Assembly: GCF_002077175.1 (NCBI RefSeq)
Contig: NZ_CP014943.1
Span: forward strand, 2,356,001 to 2,420,000
Reading direction: 5' to 3'
Length of the DNA stretch: 64,000 nucleotides
From: Colwellia sp. PAMC 21821
GTDB lineage: Bacteria > Pseudomonadota > Gammaproteobacteria > Enterobacterales > Alteromonadaceae
The notes beneath the pieces are model-generated. The model was not told the DNA's origin. It ran no database searches and worked only from the letters and a program-made list of their open reading frames with translations. Both the position numbers and the translations under genes were made by a program. Below are positions 39,845-49,677 of the stretch, one piece after another; the stretch's first letter is position 1; each line of letters begins with the position of its first letter.

Positions 39845-41659
39845 ATGAAATCAGTAAAACTTTTATCTTTAGCCGTATTGGCTGCATTAGCGGGTTGTGG
39901 TGGGGACGACGGTAGTAATGGCGCTGATGGCAATAGTGGTATTAATAGTCTAATTAGCCAAACGTTACTAAATGTTGGTGATGCACAATGTCTTAATGGC
40001 GGTGTTCAAATTGACTCAGGTTTAGATGATGATGGCTCCGGCGTATTAGATGTTGGCGAAATCGACGCGACAGAATTTGTCTGCTCGCCAACATTAACGC
40101 AAGCGCAAGGCTCGGCATTAACCGCTACGACAAACAACTTATGGTATGAGCAAGGACAAAGTGTTTTAGCGCAAGCTGAACTTAATGCTCAATCTTTGAT
40201 GAATACCAAAGGTAAGGCTAAAAACGTTATTCTCTTTGTTGGTGACGGTATGGGTATTTCTACTGTGACTGCTACTCGTATTTTAGCAGGGCAACAACTC
40301 GGAAAAATGGGGGAAGAGCATCAACTAAGTTTTGATAAATTCCCTTTTTCTGGTTTTGCAAAAACGTATAATGTTGATGCACAAACGCCAGATTCTGCTG
40401 GCACCATGACCGCGATGATGTCAGGGGTGAAAACAGATGTTGGTGTCATTGGCGTATCTGAAGCTATCAGCCGAGGTGATTGTTCTACGGTATCAGGGAA
40501 TGAGCTAGTAACCGCATTAGAACTGGCAGAAATAGCGGGAAAATCAACAGGTATTATTTCTACCGCTCGTATTACGCATGCCACACCAGCGGCGACTTAT
40601 GCTAAATCTGCCGATAGAAACTGGGAAGATATCTCTGATATGTCAGCAGCAGCTGTTTCGGCTGGTTGTATTGATATTGCCGCACAACTTATTAGTTTTG
40701 AAAGTGATATGGAAAGCCGCTTTGCTGGCGCCGATGTTGATGGTATTGAAGTCGTATTGGGCGGTGGAAGAAGACACTTTTTACCCAAAGATGCATCATT
40801 TAATAGTGCCGATGCGGTAAGTGCCATAGAAGGTGATAGAACGGACGGCCGCGACTTAACCGCAGAATGGAAAGCGCAATATCCAGCAGGTAGTTATGTT
40901 ATCGACCAAGCAGGCTTTGATGCGGTTGATGCTAATACCACGGCAAGACTCTTTGGTTTATTTAATGAATCTCATATGCAATATGAAGCGGACCGCGGCA
41001 ACGACATTGCCGGTGAACCTTCTTTACGCGAGATGACCAGTAAAGCGATTGATGTGCTGGATAATAATGAACAAGGTTTTTTCTTAATGGTTGAGGCGGG
41101 TAGAATCGATCATGGTCATCATGCCGGCAGTGCACATGGCGCGTTAACCGACGCAATGGCTTTTGCCGATGCTGTAAAGGCGGCGGTCGATGCAACTGAC
41201 CCCGAAGAAACCTTAATTATTGTTACGGCCGATCATAGTCATGTTTTCACTATGGCAGGCTACCCCAAACGTGGTAATCCTATTTTAGGTAAAGTGGTTG
41301 GGGTTGGTAGCACTGAGCCAAGCTTAGCCAGTGACGGTATGCCTTACACCACATTAGGTTATACAAATGGTAAAGGCTTTAGAGATTTAGGGGCAGAAAC
41401 AGATGCGGATGCAGGCTATAGCGGCGACGCTGTTACTGGGCGTGAAGATCTCGCTATGGTAGATACTAATTCGCCAGGTTTTCATCAAGAAGCCTTAGTG
41501 CCAATGGGCTCTGAAACTCATGCCGGTGAAGATGTTGGTATTTATGCCCAAGGGCCTGGTGCGCATTTAATTACGGGTACTAATGAGCAAAGTGTTATTT
41601 TCCATGCGATGGACTATGCCGCAGATTTGGTCACAAAAGCTGAGCAAGCGATAAACTAA
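39845..41659 (+). CDS. alkaline phosphatase lipoprotein with extra N-terminal domain (second of pair)
   Basis: A 604-residue paralogue of the upstream phosphatase. It starts with a lipoprotein signal whose lipobox is LAGC (Cys18), so it is membrane-anchored. A glycine/aspartate-rich segment and a calcium-loop-like stretch, DDDGSGVLDVGEIDATEF, form an additional N-terminal region (about residues 20-80) that the first enzyme lacks. The catalytic core repeats NVILFVGDGMGISTVTATRI, TPDSAGT with Ser184, EAGRIDHGHHAG and TADHSHVF. The two proteins look very similar through the core, so this is a tandem duplication with different cell addresses. A terminator hairpin follows at 41688. Confidence 0.95.
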   Translation: MKSVKLLSLAVLAALAGCGGDDGSNGADGNSGINSLISQTLLNVGDAQCLNGGVQIDSGLDDDGSGVLDVGEIDATEFVCSPTLTQAQGSALTATTNNLWYEQGQSVLAQAELNAQSLMNTKGKAKNVILFVGDGMGISTVTATRILAGQQLGKMGEEHQLSFDKFPFSGFAKTYNVDAQTPDSAGTMTAMMSGVKTDVGVIGVSEAISRGDCSTVSGNELVTALELAEIAGKSTGIISTARITHATPAATYAKSADRNWEDISDMSAAAVSAGCIDIAAQLISFESDMESRFAGADVDGIEVVLGGGRRHFLPKDASFNSADAVSAIEGDRTDGRDLTAEWKAQYPAGSYVIDQAGFDAVDANTTARLFGLFNESHMQYEADRGNDIAGEPSLREMTSKAIDVLDNNEQGFFLMVEAGRIDHGHHAGSAHGALTDAMAFADAVKAAVDATDPEETLIIVTADHSHVFTMAGYPKRGNPILGKVVGVGSTEPSLASDGMPYTTLGYTNGKGFRDLGAETDADAGYSGDAVTGREDLAMVDTNSPGFHQEALVPMGSETHAGEDVGIYAQGPGAHLITGTNEQSVIFHAMDYAADLVTKAEQAIN

Positions 41660-41687
41660 GTGTTTGCTGTTCTCTATTGTTAGGTCG

Positions 41688-41727
41688 GGAAGTTGTCGGA
41701 TTAAAAAATGACAACTTCCTTTTATTT
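41688..41727 (+). terminator. Rho-independent terminator after the phosphatases
   Basis: GGAAGTTGTC (41688-41697) pairs with GACAACTTCC (41710-41719), a perfect 10-bp stem, and TTTTATTT follows. Confidence 0.8.
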
Positions 41728-41789
41728 ATATCAATTTGATTAATTAAGTGATCTACTTTTTCATGCGGAAAAATGGATAATGACAAGGC

Positions 41790-41829
41790 ATAAAATTTAG
41801 TCAGTAGTTTTTCTACTTCTAAATTTTAT
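41790..41829. repeat. long AT-rich hairpin
   Basis: ATAAAATTTAG (41790-41800) and CTAAATTTTAT (41819-41829) form an 11-bp stem, and inside it AGTAG (41803-41807) pairs with CTACT (41813-41817) around five T residues. It is an interrupted 16-bp hairpin without a terminator-like tail. Function unknown. Confidence 0.7.
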
Positions 41830-41967
41830 AACGCTGTAGTTATTCATTTTAACCATTAAAAATGAGCGGCTAATTAATCAGCTTGATATTATACCTAGGC
41901 TGCCTCAAGACATTAAAGATTTTATATTGAAGAGTCTGGTGATTATTAATTAAAAATTGGTTTTATT

Positions 41968-42675
41968 ATGAAAATTATTGTCGCATTATTATTCACGATA
42001 TCTTTAAGTAGCAACGCCAGTGAGTGCGAAATTTCACCCGATTTGCTCAGCGCTTACTATCAGCTGAGCACTCAGCCCTCTAATACCACAGCGATTAAAA
42101 AACCTGTTCCGCAATTATTTGAATTACACCGCGAGGCTAAAGTGGTGTTACATCGTAATATAAGCAAGGGTGTTGATGAGCTGTGGACAAAAAATGGTCA
42201 TCGATTGTCGCTAAGTCGAGTGTTTGAAAAATATCAGCATGTGATTGAATATCAATCCAATGAACTGAGATATCAACCACAATGGCAAGATGTGTTTCAG
42301 TTAGTCGTGACACCTGAGCTAAAAAACATGCAATTTGTCGAACAGAAAAATACCGGTTGTCTGCTTGAAGAGCACTATATATTGAAAGATAAACACAAAG
42401 AGTATCAACTGACTTGGTTACCAAAACTACGCCTAGTAAAATACTTTCAATTAAAGGACGTTAAGTTCACACGACAATGGCAGTTAACAAAATATCAGCC
42501 CAATGATGTAGAGAGGTTGTCGCTATTTAAACAATATTCAACTTATCAAAGTACAGATTATGCTGATATTGGTGATAGTGAAGATGTACCCTTTTTAGCG
42601 AAGATGATTAACCAAGGTTTTTCTGTGCCTGTTCACCATCATACAGGCCCAGTGAATAATGAGCATCGCCATTAA
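41968..42675 (+). CDS. secreted hypothetical protein
   Basis: A 235-residue protein with a cleavable signal peptide (KIIVALLFTISLSSNASE). I do not recognise a family. The mature protein is rich in aromatic and basic residues, has two Cys (in ECEISP and TGCLLE) that could form a disulfide, and ends in a histidine-rich tail (VPVHHHTGPVNNEHRH), perhaps metal-binding. It lies between the phosphatases and the convergent siroheme synthase gene, only three bases from the latter's stop codon. Nothing indicates its role. Confidence 0.7.
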   Translation: MKIIVALLFTISLSSNASECEISPDLLSAYYQLSTQPSNTTAIKKPVPQLFELHREAKVVLHRNISKGVDELWTKNGHRLSLSRVFEKYQHVIEYQSNELRYQPQWQDVFQLVVTPELKNMQFVEQKNTGCLLEEHYILKDKHKEYQLTWLPKLRLVKYFQLKDVKFTRQWQLTKYQPNDVERLSLFKQYSTYQSTDYADIGDSEDVPFLAKMINQGFSVPVHHHTGPVNNEHRH

Positions 42676-42678
42676 GTG

Positions 42679-43644
42679 CTAGCTACCGCTGTATATATGC
42701 TTTTTGGTGAAAGGGCTTTGTGACAAGGTTTTATTTTCGGGTAATTCGATAGTACCACTCAATAAGTATATAACCTTCTCGCCTTGCTCTGCTAAATCTA
42801 AAACGTGTTGCACATTAATTAATATGTTTGAGGCTATGTCTTGAGGATACTTACTGGCGTCACGTCTAATATATTCGATCAGGTCAGTATTAACTTCTTT
42901 GTCATAAAAAACGGCATCGGCAAATTGCATTTCGCGATGAGCATTAAGGGTCAAGTCGTCTGGATTACCATTACCGGTATGTATAAAAACAATTTCACCC
43001 TTGGGTGGTGGTGTTTGTGTTTTTAAACTGGCAATTAACTGTTGTTCAGCCAACGTTGTTTTACCCGATAAAATAGCTTGTCCGATACTGCCACGCAAAG
43101 TGCGCTCCCAAAAAGTACGACGGTCACGAATACTTTTTACCCGCGCTTTAACATGATCTCTAAATTTAAAAGAAAAATCAGCTAACTTGCCGTAGCTATT
43201 GGGTAATGTTTTCTCGATTTGCTCACGTAACATTCGCAGGAGAATAGGGGCACTACCAGAACTCGACATTGCTATAATAATAGGACTTCGATCAATAATG
43301 GCTGGTGTTATATAGGTGCATAGTTCCGGTTGGTCGACTACATTGGTGAGTAATTTTAATGCTGTGCTTTCTGCAGCTACCGCGCTATTGACTTCACTAC
43401 TGTCTGTTGCAGCAATAACAATATTAATGTTGTGAAGATGGCCAGGCTGATAATTATGTTTGAGCCAAGTTAATTGATGCTCATTTACTAAACGCTCAAC
43501 ACTACTATTAAGCGTTTCAGACATAACAGAAATGTTAGTTGTCGATTTTAATAGTAACTCTATTTTACGAGCTGCTACTTCGCCACCACCTATAATCATT
43601 GCGTTTATATGTTTGGCATCTAGGTATATGGGGAAGTACTTCAT
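42679..43644 (-). CDS. siroheme synthase N-terminal half with truncated methyltransferase remnant
   Basis: A 321-residue protein. The first 205 residues are the precorrin-2 dehydrogenase/sirohydrochlorin ferrochelatase module of CysG: MIIGGGEVAARKIELLL is the NAD site, followed by IAATDSSEVN, NVVDQPELCTYITPAI and SSSGSAPILLRMLREQIE. From about residue 215 the sequence (GEIVFIHTGNGNPDDLTL, AVFYDKEVNTDLIEYIRRDA, GEKVIYLLSG) follows the start of the CysG uroporphyrinogen-III methyltransferase domain. It then stops after about 105 residues without GGDPFIFGRGG and the rest of the catalytic domain. Full-length CysG is about 460 residues. It most likely works only in the oxidation and iron-insertion steps. 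Confidence 0.85.
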   Translation of the reverse strand: MKYFPIYLDAKHINAMIIGGGEVAARKIELLLKSTTNISVMSETLNSSVERLVNEHQLTWLKHNYQPGHLHNINIVIAATDSSEVNSAVAAESTALKLLTNVVDQPELCTYITPAIIDRSPIIIAMSSSGSAPILLRMLREQIEKTLPNSYGKLADFSFKFRDHVKARVKSIRDRRTFWERTLRGSIGQAILSGKTTLAEQQLIASLKTQTPPPKGEIVFIHTGNGNPDDLTLNAHREMQFADAVFYDKEVNTDLIEYIRRDASKYPQDIASNILINVQHVLDLAEQGEKVIYLLSGTIELPENKTLSQSPFTKKHIYSGS

Positions 43645-43726
43645 TATTAATCTCTAACTCTGGCGTTATGTTGAATTTTAGCAATACAGACTTTACTAAG
43701 GGTGTTGTCATAAAAGGTTATTGTCA

Positions 43727-44209
43727 TTAAAAGGTTATTAGTGCTTTGCTAATGGCTAAGCCATTACTATCACCATATATATATTGACCAGGCGTAAAGC
43801 TTAGGTTGGCAAAGCTAATAACTTGGTTAACTTCACCTTTGCCTAGCTTTTCAGTTTTAATTGGGCAGCAGCCAAGTGCTTTTACTGCGATGGGCAAGGT
43901 AGCTATGGTACCCGCATCACGAATACAGCCATTAATCACAATGGCCTGCCAACCATTTTTTACGGCTAGCTCGGCTAACATGTCACCGAGTAAGGCATTA
44001 GTGATACTTGCTTTACCATCAACGACCATCACTTTATTACTGCCATCAGTAGCAACAAGCTCTTTAACTCTGGAATTATCGTTATAGCAGCTAACGGTAA
44101 CAATTTCGCCATGGAATATAGTATTCCCACCGTAGTCTTTAAAGATAGGAGCAGCCAAAGAAAGCTTATCAGCATGGTCGTCGAATAAATCGGGGAGAAG
44201 ATCTAGCAT
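43727..44209 (-). CDS. rraA: RraA-family regulator of RNase E activity
   Basis: A 160-residue protein with the length and motifs of RraA: LFGEIVTV-like strand (FHGEIVTVSCYNDNS), LVATDGSNKVMVVDGKAS, then GDMLAELAVKNGWQAIVINGCIRD, where the GD and RD residues are characteristic. RraA inhibits RNase E in E. coli; related proteins are 4-hydroxy-4-methyl-2-oxoglutarate aldolases. It is on the minus strand downstream of and divergent from prmA, in its own transcript. Confidence 0.88.
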   Translation of the reverse strand: MLDLLPDLFDDHADKLSLAAPIFKDYGGNTIFHGEIVTVSCYNDNSRVKELVATDGSNKVMVVDGKASITNALLGDMLAELAVKNGWQAIVINGCIRDAGTIATLPIAVKALGCCPIKTEKLGKGEVNQVISFANLSFTPGQYIYGDSNGLAISKALITF

Positions 44210-44395
44210 TTTAATCCTTACAGTGTGAATAATTAAAGTAGGCGACTGTGCTTATATAAGTGTTAACTACTAAGCTGGCAATGTTCATTAAGACATCAAG
44301 TTTATCGCAATTATTAGATTAGTATATGGCTAAAGTGGCTGTTTTGTCGCGGTAGAGAATGATAAACTAGCAAAAAAATTTTAATGAGAAGAAAC

Positions 44396-45277
44396 ATGCC
44401 CTGGATCCAGCTTAGATTAAGTGCTGATGAAGAAACTGCCGAAAAATATAGTGATTGGCTCAGTGCATGTGGTGCACAAGCCGTTACCTTTATTGATGCT
44501 AAAGATACACCTATATATGAGCCTCTACCTGGTGATGAAGTTATCTATTGGAATAATACCGTCGTGATGGGCTTATATGATGCGGGTCATGATATGGATA
44601 AAGTCTTGAATTACTTAAAAGGTATTCATCCAGATAAAGCCAATATGGCATATAAGCTTGAGCAACTTGAAGATAAAGACTGGGAACGCGAATGGATGGA
44701 CAACTTTCATCCAATGAAGTTTGGCCAACGTTTATGGGTATGCCCTAGTTGGCGTGAAGTGCCAGATCCGAGTGCAGTTAATGTTATGCTCGACCCCGGC
44801 TTAGCCTTTGGCACCGGAACACATCCAACCACCGCTTTATGTTTAACTTGGCTTGATGGCTTAGACCTTGAAGGCAAAACCGTCGTCGATTTCGGTTGCG
44901 GCTCAGGTATCTTATCATTAGCCGCGCTGAAATTAGGTGCGAAAAAAGTTATCGGTATCGATATTGATCCACAAGCACTACAAGCCAGTTTAGAAAACGC
45001 AAAACGTAATCAATGTGAAGACCGTTTAGAATTATTTCTTCCTAAAGACCAACCTGAGTTTAAAGCTGATGTGGTCGTGGCAAATATTTTGGCCGGACCA
45101 TTACGTGAACTTGCACCCGTCATAATTGAGTATGTTGCTAGTAAAGGTGTGCTTGCTTTGTCTGGAGTTTTAGAAGAACAAGCCGAACAATTACAAACCA
45201 TATATGGTGAATTTTGCCAGATGGACCCGATTACTATTCAAGACGAATGGGTACGTTTATCAGGTGTTCGTAAATAG
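44396..45277 (+). CDS. prmA: ribosomal protein L11 methyltransferase
   Basis: A 293-residue SAM-dependent methyltransferase that trimethylates ribosomal protein L11. The N-terminal domain starts [20 protein letters not shown]. The catalytic domain has [50 protein letters not shown] and [13 protein letters not shown], all diagnostic. ATG 44396 is preferred because the family begins there and AGAAG precedes it; an upstream ATG at 44384 is in frame. A small stem at 45301-45337 (GAGCAG with CTGCTC) follows and may terminate it. It precedes dusB-fis, the usual Alteromonadales order. Confidence 0.95.
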   Translation: MPWIQLRLSADEETAEKYSDWLSACGAQAVTFIDAKDTPIYEPLPGDEVIYWNNTVVMGLYDAGHDMDKVLNYLKGIHPDKANMAYKLEQLEDKDWEREWMDNFHPMKFGQRLWVCPSWREVPDPSAVNVMLDPGLAFGTGTHPTTALCLTWLDGLDLEGKTVVDFGCGSGILSLAALKLGAKKVIGIDIDPQALQASLENAKRNQCEDRLELFLPKDQPEFKADVVVANILAGPLRELAPVIIEYVASKGVLALSGVLEEQAEQLQTIYGEFCQMDPITIQDEWVRLSGVRK

Positions 45278-45473
45278 TTGTACAAAACACCTTAAAAAGT
45301 GAGCAGCTTTTGTTATCAATTTGTACAAAAACTGCTCGCAATAACACTTTATAAAATGTCAATATGAAAAACGTGAAAAAAAGCACTTTTTGTTCAATTT
45401 ATATCCTTTTCAATCCCAAAAAAAACACGTAAACTTAGCGCCCTTTTGAATAGTAGCTCAAAAAAACAACAGC

Positions 45474-46451
45474 GTGAAGATAGGTCCATACACTTTAGCA
45501 AGCAATACCATGCTTGCACCCATGGCGGGAATTACTGATCAACCTTTCAGGCAATTATGTTGTCAGATGGGGGCAGGGTTAGCAGTATCAGAAATGATGT
45601 CATCTAATCCTAAGGTGTGGAATACCGGTAAATCTCAACGCCGTATGTTGCATAGTAAAGAAGCAGGTATACGTTCCGTGCAAATTGCCGGTTCAGATCC
45701 TGAAGAATTAGCTTTTGCTGCTAAGGTCAATGCTGATAATGGCGCTCAAATTATTGATATTAATATGGGTTGTCCGGCAAAAAAGGTAAATAAAAAATTA
45801 GCAGGTTCAGCGTTATTGAAAGAACCCGCGTTAGTCGAGCTAATTATTAAAGCTGTGGTGAATGCGGTAGATATTCCTGTAACGTTGAAAATTCGAACTG
45901 GCTGGTGTGAAAACACTCGCAACGGTATTGAAATAGCCAATATTGCTGAGCATAACGGAATACAATCACTTGCTGTGCATGGACGTACTCGTAATGACTT
46001 TTATAAAGGCAATGCCGAGTACGAAACCATTAAAGCAATTAAGCAAGCGGTGAATATTCCTGTTGTTGCTAATGGCGATATTACTTGTGCGGAACAAGCG
46101 GAACAAGTGCTGAATTACACCGGGGCTGATGCCATTATGGTTGGTCGCGGTGCCCAAGGGAGACCTTGGATTTTTCGAGAAATTAATCATTTTTTGAAAA
46201 CGGGTAGGCATTTGTCTGCTCCTTCAACGGAAGAAGTACGTTCAATTTTAATTGGGCATGTAATGGAATTACACAAATTTTACGGTGAATTTATGGGTGT
46301 ACGTTTTGCCCGTAAACATGTTTCTTGGTACATGCAAACGCATGAACAAGGAAAATCGTTTCGTTCTATTTTTAATGCACTCGAGTCAGTTACTGAACAA
46401 CTTGACGCATTAACTATGTATTTTGATAATTTAACTTTAGAAAGAGTCTGA
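45474..46451 (+). CDS. dusB: tRNA-dihydrouridine synthase B
   Basis: A 325-residue FMN enzyme that reduces uridine to dihydrouridine in t[51 protein letters not shown] with the catalytic Cys, and [13 protein letters not shown] are present. It starts at GTG 45474, the normal beginning MKIGPYTL. The gene is followed six bases later by fis, the conserved dusB-fis operon. Upstream, TAAACT (45430-45435) followed by TAGCGCCC looks like a growth-rate-regulated -10 element with a GC-rich discriminator, as in E. coli dusB-fis; the -35 element is unclear. Confidence 0.95.
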   Translation: MKIGPYTLASNTMLAPMAGITDQPFRQLCCQMGAGLAVSEMMSSNPKVWNTGKSQRRMLHSKEAGIRSVQIAGSDPEELAFAAKVNADNGAQIIDINMGCPAKKVNKKLAGSALLKEPALVELIIKAVVNAVDIPVTLKIRTGWCENTRNGIEIANIAEHNGIQSLAVHGRTRNDFYKGNAEYETIKAIKQAVNIPVVANGDITCAEQAEQVLNYTGADAIMVGRGAQGRPWIFREINHFLKTGRHLSAPSTEEVRSILIGHVMELHKFYGEFMGVRFARKHVSWYMQTHEQGKSFRSIFNALESVTEQLDALTMYFDNLTLERV

Positions 46452-46456
46452 ACTTT

Positions 46457-46744
46457 ATGTTTGAACAAAATATTTCCTCTCCATTTATTACCGGTGATCT
46501 ACAAACTCAGACAAAGGCCTCGCCTTTACGCACACAAGCGAAAGTAGCTATAAAAAACTACTTGTCACAGTTAAACGGTAATGACGTTGATGATATGTAC
46601 GACCTTGTACTTTCAGAGATAGAAGCGCCAATGCTTGAAGAAGTAATGCAATATACGCGTGGTAACCAAACCCGCGCTGCTAACTTATTAGGTATCAACC
46701 GCGGTACTTTACGTAAAAAGTTAAAAAAATACGGCATGAACTAA
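46457..46744 (+). CDS. fis: nucleoid protein and transcription factor Fis
   Basis: A 95-residue Fis protein, slightly shorter than E. coli's 98. The C-terminal helix-turn-helix is nearly universal: [20 protein letters not shown] then [11 protein letters not shown]. The N-terminal arms (about residues 10-30) differ from the E. coli sequence, as usual. Fis bends DNA and activates rRNA promoters; the rrn operon at 52 kb has strong P1-type promoters that it might control. It is co-transcribed with dusB and ends at a terminator at 46772. Confidence 0.97.
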   Translation: MFEQNISSPFITGDLQTQTKASPLRTQAKVAIKNYLSQLNGNDVDDMYDLVLSEIEAPMLEEVMQYTRGNQTRAANLLGINRGTLRKKLKKYGMN

Positions 46745-46771
46745 GAAATAAGGCAGGTTAGCCTGCCAATT

Positions 46772-46797
46772 AAAAGCACCCTCGGGTGCTTTTTTGT
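46772..46797 (+). terminator. Rho-independent terminator after fis
   Basis: AAAAGCACCC and GGGTGCTTTTTT form a stem with a two-base loop and a run of T residues. A small hairpin GGCAGG/CCTGCC sits just before it at 46752-46767. Confidence 0.92.
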
Positions 46798-46803
46798 TTT
46801 TAG

Positions 46804-46841
46804 GGATGTAAAAGTTATCCAAATAGTCAGCTTTTACATCC
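46804..46841. repeat. perfect 11-bp inverted repeat upstream of purH
   Basis: GGATGTAAAAG (46804-46814) and CTTTTACATCC (46831-46841) flank a 16-base loop, right after the fis terminator and about 120 bases before purH. It could be an operator or leader structure; no PurR-like palindrome is visible. Confidence 0.6.
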
Positions 46842-46962
46842 GGCTAACAGTAAATAAGCATAACAATGATAATGGACGCGATTTAGCGTATTTCAACGCT
46901 ACGGACATGTGTCATAAACCAGACAACCATTTAATTTTAATTTATAGGTAATTAGAAAAACC

Positions 46963-48558
46963 ATGGATACACCACGCCCTATCAAACGTGCACTATTAAG
47001 TGTTTCAGACAAAACCGGTATTGTTGAATTTGCTCGCTCGTTATCAGAAAAAGGTGTCGACCTTTTATCAACAGGTGGTACTGCGAAGTTATTGGCTGAA
47101 AATGGCATTAAAGTTACAGAAGTATCTGATTACACAGGTCATCCAGAAATTATGGATGGTCGAGTTAAAACCTTACACCCAAAAGTTCATGGTGGTATTT
47201 TAGCGCGTCGTGGTATCGACGAAGCCGTGATGACTGAAAATGATATCAGCGCAATTGATCTCGTTGTAGTAAACCTTTACCCATTTGCCAATGCCGTTGC
47301 TGATGAAAATTGTTCATTAGAAAATGCCATTGAAAACATCGATATTGGCGGGCCAACTATGGTGCGCGCCGCCGCTAAAAATCATAAAGATGTGACTATT
47401 GTCGTCAATGCTCATGATTACGACCGTGTTTTAGCTGAAATGGCGGTGAACAATGGCTCTTTGGTTTATCAAACTCGTTTTGACTTAGCCATTGCTGCCT
47501 ATGAACATACTGCTGCTTACGACGGTATGATTGCTAATTACTTTGGTAAAATGTTACCAGCATATAACAGTGATGAAGCTGTTAGCGTTGAAAAACAAAA
47601 ATTCCCACGTACTTTTAATAGTCAGTTTATTAAAAAGCAAGATTTACGTTACGGTGAAAACTCGCATCAAGACGCAGCATTTTATGTTGAGGCAAGTCCT
47701 GAAGAAGCTTCAGTTTCTACGGCAACTCAACTACAGGGCAAAGCCTTATCGTATAACAACATTGCTGATACTGATGCCGCTTTAGAATGTGTTAAAGAAT
47801 TTGATGAGCCAGCATGCGTTATCGTTAAACATGCAAATCCATGTGGCGTTGCTATTGGTGATGATATTTTAGCGGCTTATGAAGGCGCGTATAAAACAGA
47901 CCCTACGTCTGCATTTGGCGGCATTATTGCGTTTAACCGTGAGTTAGATGCAGATACAGCCCAAGCGATTGTTTCTCGTCAATTTGTTGAAGTTATTATC
48001 GCTCCAAGCATTTCTGATGCTGCTGCAAAAATTGTGGCGACTAAACCTAACCTGCGTTTATTAAAATGTGGTCAATGGGATACTAAAACTACAGGCTTTG
48101 ACTTTAAACGCGTTAACGGTGGGTTATTAGTACAAGATACTGATCAAGGTAGCGTGACAAGTGATGACTTAACGGTAGTAACTAAACGTCAACCTACGGC
48201 TGAAGAAATGCGCGATTTACAATTTTGTTGGAAAGTAGCGAAATATGTTAAATCAAACGCTATTGTTTACGTTAAAAATAGCACGACTATCGGTGTCGGT
48301 GCTGGCCAAATGAGCCGAGTATATTCAGCGAAAGTAGCTGGTATTAAAGCCGCGGATGAAAATCTAGAAGTGGCTGGTTCGGTAATGGCGTCTGATGCAT
48401 TCTTCCCATTTCGCGATGGTTTAGATGCAGCTGCTGAAGCCGGCATTACTGCGGTAATTCAGCCAGGTGGTTCAATGCGTGACAATGAAGTTATTGCCGC
48501 AGCAGACGAACATAATATTGCGATGGTATTCACCGGCATGCGTCACTTCCGCCATTAA
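46963..48558 (+). CDS. purH: AICAR transformylase / IMP cyclohydrolase (bifunctional)
   Basis: A 531-residue enzyme of the last two steps of IMP synthesis. The N-terminal IMP cyclohydrolase domain has [47 protein letters not shown] and NLYPFA. The C-terminal AICAR transformylase domain includes [40 protein letters not shown], then [12 protein letters not shown] and [12 protein letters not shown]. Length and order are normal. It is followed by a hairpin at 48575 and, after an exported methyltransferase, by purD. Confidence 0.97.
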   Translation: MDTPRPIKRALLSVSDKTGIVEFARSLSEKGVDLLSTGGTAKLLAENGIKVTEVSDYTGHPEIMDGRVKTLHPKVHGGILARRGIDEAVMTENDISAIDLVVVNLYPFANAVADENCSLENAIENIDIGGPTMVRAAAKNHKDVTIVVNAHDYDRVLAEMAVNNGSLVYQTRFDLAIAAYEHTAAYDGMIANYFGKMLPAYNSDEAVSVEKQKFPRTFNSQFIKKQDLRYGENSHQDAAFYVEASPEEASVSTATQLQGKALSYNNIADTDAALECVKEFDEPACVIVKHANPCGVAIGDDILAAYEGAYKTDPTSAFGGIIAFNRELDADTAQAIVSRQFVEVIIAPSISDAAAKIVATKPNLRLLKCGQWDTKTTGFDFKRVNGGLLVQDTDQGSVTSDDLTVVTKRQPTAEEMRDLQFCWKVAKYVKSNAIVYVKNSTTIGVGAGQMSRVYSAKVAGIKAADENLEVAGSVMASDAFFPFRDGLDAAAEAGITAVIQPGGSMRDNEVIAAADEHNIAMVFTGMRHFRH

Positions 48559-48574
48559 ATCGGCTGAATGAATA

Positions 48575-48611
48575 AACTATGCTCAGGTCGTGTTCTTACC
48601 TGGGCATAGTT
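48575..48611 (+). terminator. hairpin after purH
   Basis: AACTATGCTCAGGT (48575-48588) pairs with ACCTGGGCATAGTT (48598-48611), a 14-bp stem with one G-T wobble and a nine-base loop. The T-tract after it is poor, so termination may be partial. Confidence 0.6.
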
Positions 48612-48784
48612 GTTCCGAAAATCGAAATATACGTGTGTATAGCGCAAAATTCATATGTAGACACACGTAATTAAGTTTAAATGCCGTTTTTTGTCGATAA
48701 GATAAGACTTTCGGCACTGAACATCTGAAAGAAATCTGCTATAACTAGCTTCTATAAAAATTTACTAGTTAATGGAAGATAACA

Positions 48785-49612
48785 ATGCATACAACAGCTC
48801 AAACGTTCAAAAAAGCTTTTACCGCGTCAATCGTGTCTGCAACTTTATTATGCTCTGGTTTTGTTAACGCTCATCAAGATGCACATCATCAAAGTCAGCT
48901 TGAACAAGCTATCGCTGGAGATCACCGCTCTGCAAATAACAAAGCACGTGATGAATACCGTCATCCGAAAGAAACGTTAGAATTTTTTGGATTTAATCCG
49001 TCAATGACCGTAGTTGAAATTACACCTGGCGGTGGTTGGTATACCGAAATTTTAGCGCCAGCAGTAAAAGGTAAAGGTAAACTTTACGGTGCTCAATACC
49101 CTGATACTGGCGAAGATAACTATTACAGTAATTCACGTAAACAATTAGTTGAAAAATTAGCGGGTAACGCTGTTTTTAGTGAAGTGGAATTGACAAACTT
49201 TGTGCCACGCCAAGCAAGTGAACTTGCCCCCGCAGGCACCGCCGATATGGTACTGACATTTCGTAATTTGCATAACTGGCGTGATGAGGGTGTAGAGCAA
49301 GCTTTTAAAGATGCTTACAAAGCATTGAAAAAAGGTGGCGTGCTAGGAGTGGTTGAACATCGCTTACCTGAAGGCGTAGATCCGAAAAGCGCAGTTGGCT
49401 ATGTATCGCAAAGCAAAACTATTGAACAGGCAAAAGCGGCTGGTTTTACATTGGCAGCTAGCAGCGAAGTAAATGCAAACGCAAAAGATATGGCTGTTTA
49501 TCCAAAAGGTGTTTGGACTTTACCACCAGTTTTACGCTTAGGCGATGAAGATAAAGCTAAATATATGGCGATTGGCGAAAGTGATCGTATGACATTAAAA
49601 TTTGTAAAATAA
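48785..49612 (+). CDS. exported class I SAM-dependent methyltransferase-like protein
   Basis: A 275-residue protein with a signal peptide (FTASIVSATLLCSGFVNA) before a class I methyltransferase fold. VVEITPGGGWYTEILAPAV is the SAM-binding motif I (with GGGW for the usual GxGxG), TADMVLTFRNLHNW is motif IV-like and LKKGGVLGVVEHR follows. An HHQ-rich stretch precedes the fold. Such exported proteins are found in many marine bacteria; SAM is not normally available in the periplasm, so the catalytic role is uncertain. It sits between purH and purD with its own spacing and is probably not part of purine synthesis. Confidence 0.82.
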   Translation: MHTTAQTFKKAFTASIVSATLLCSGFVNAHQDAHHQSQLEQAIAGDHRSANNKARDEYRHPKETLEFFGFNPSMTVVEITPGGGWYTEILAPAVKGKGKLYGAQYPDTGEDNYYSNSRKQLVEKLAGNAVFSEVELTNFVPRQASELAPAGTADMVLTFRNLHNWRDEGVEQAFKDAYKALKKGGVLGVVEHRLPEGVDPKSAVGYVSQSKTIEQAKAAGFTLAASSEVNANAKDMAVYPKGVWTLPPVLRLGDEDKAKYMAIGESDRMTLKFVK

Positions 49613-49677
49613 TATTGAATCGCTATAACCTGAGTTCGATAGGTTATAGCGACTTAACCAACTAGGAATTAAAGTTA

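Larger units (their letters stand above)
41660..41967. other. intergenic region after the phosphatase pair
   Basis: Three hundred and eight bases that contain the terminator at 41688-41727 and the inverted repeat at 41790-41829, both listed. The rest is AT-rich and presumably carries the promoter of the next gene. Confidence 0.5.

Noticed and set aside
46881..46897. Possible PurR-type palindrome (ACGC-N6-GCGT) upstream of purH
   Set aside because: The PurR operator needs ACGC-N8-GCGT with a defined centre; spacing and centre do not match.
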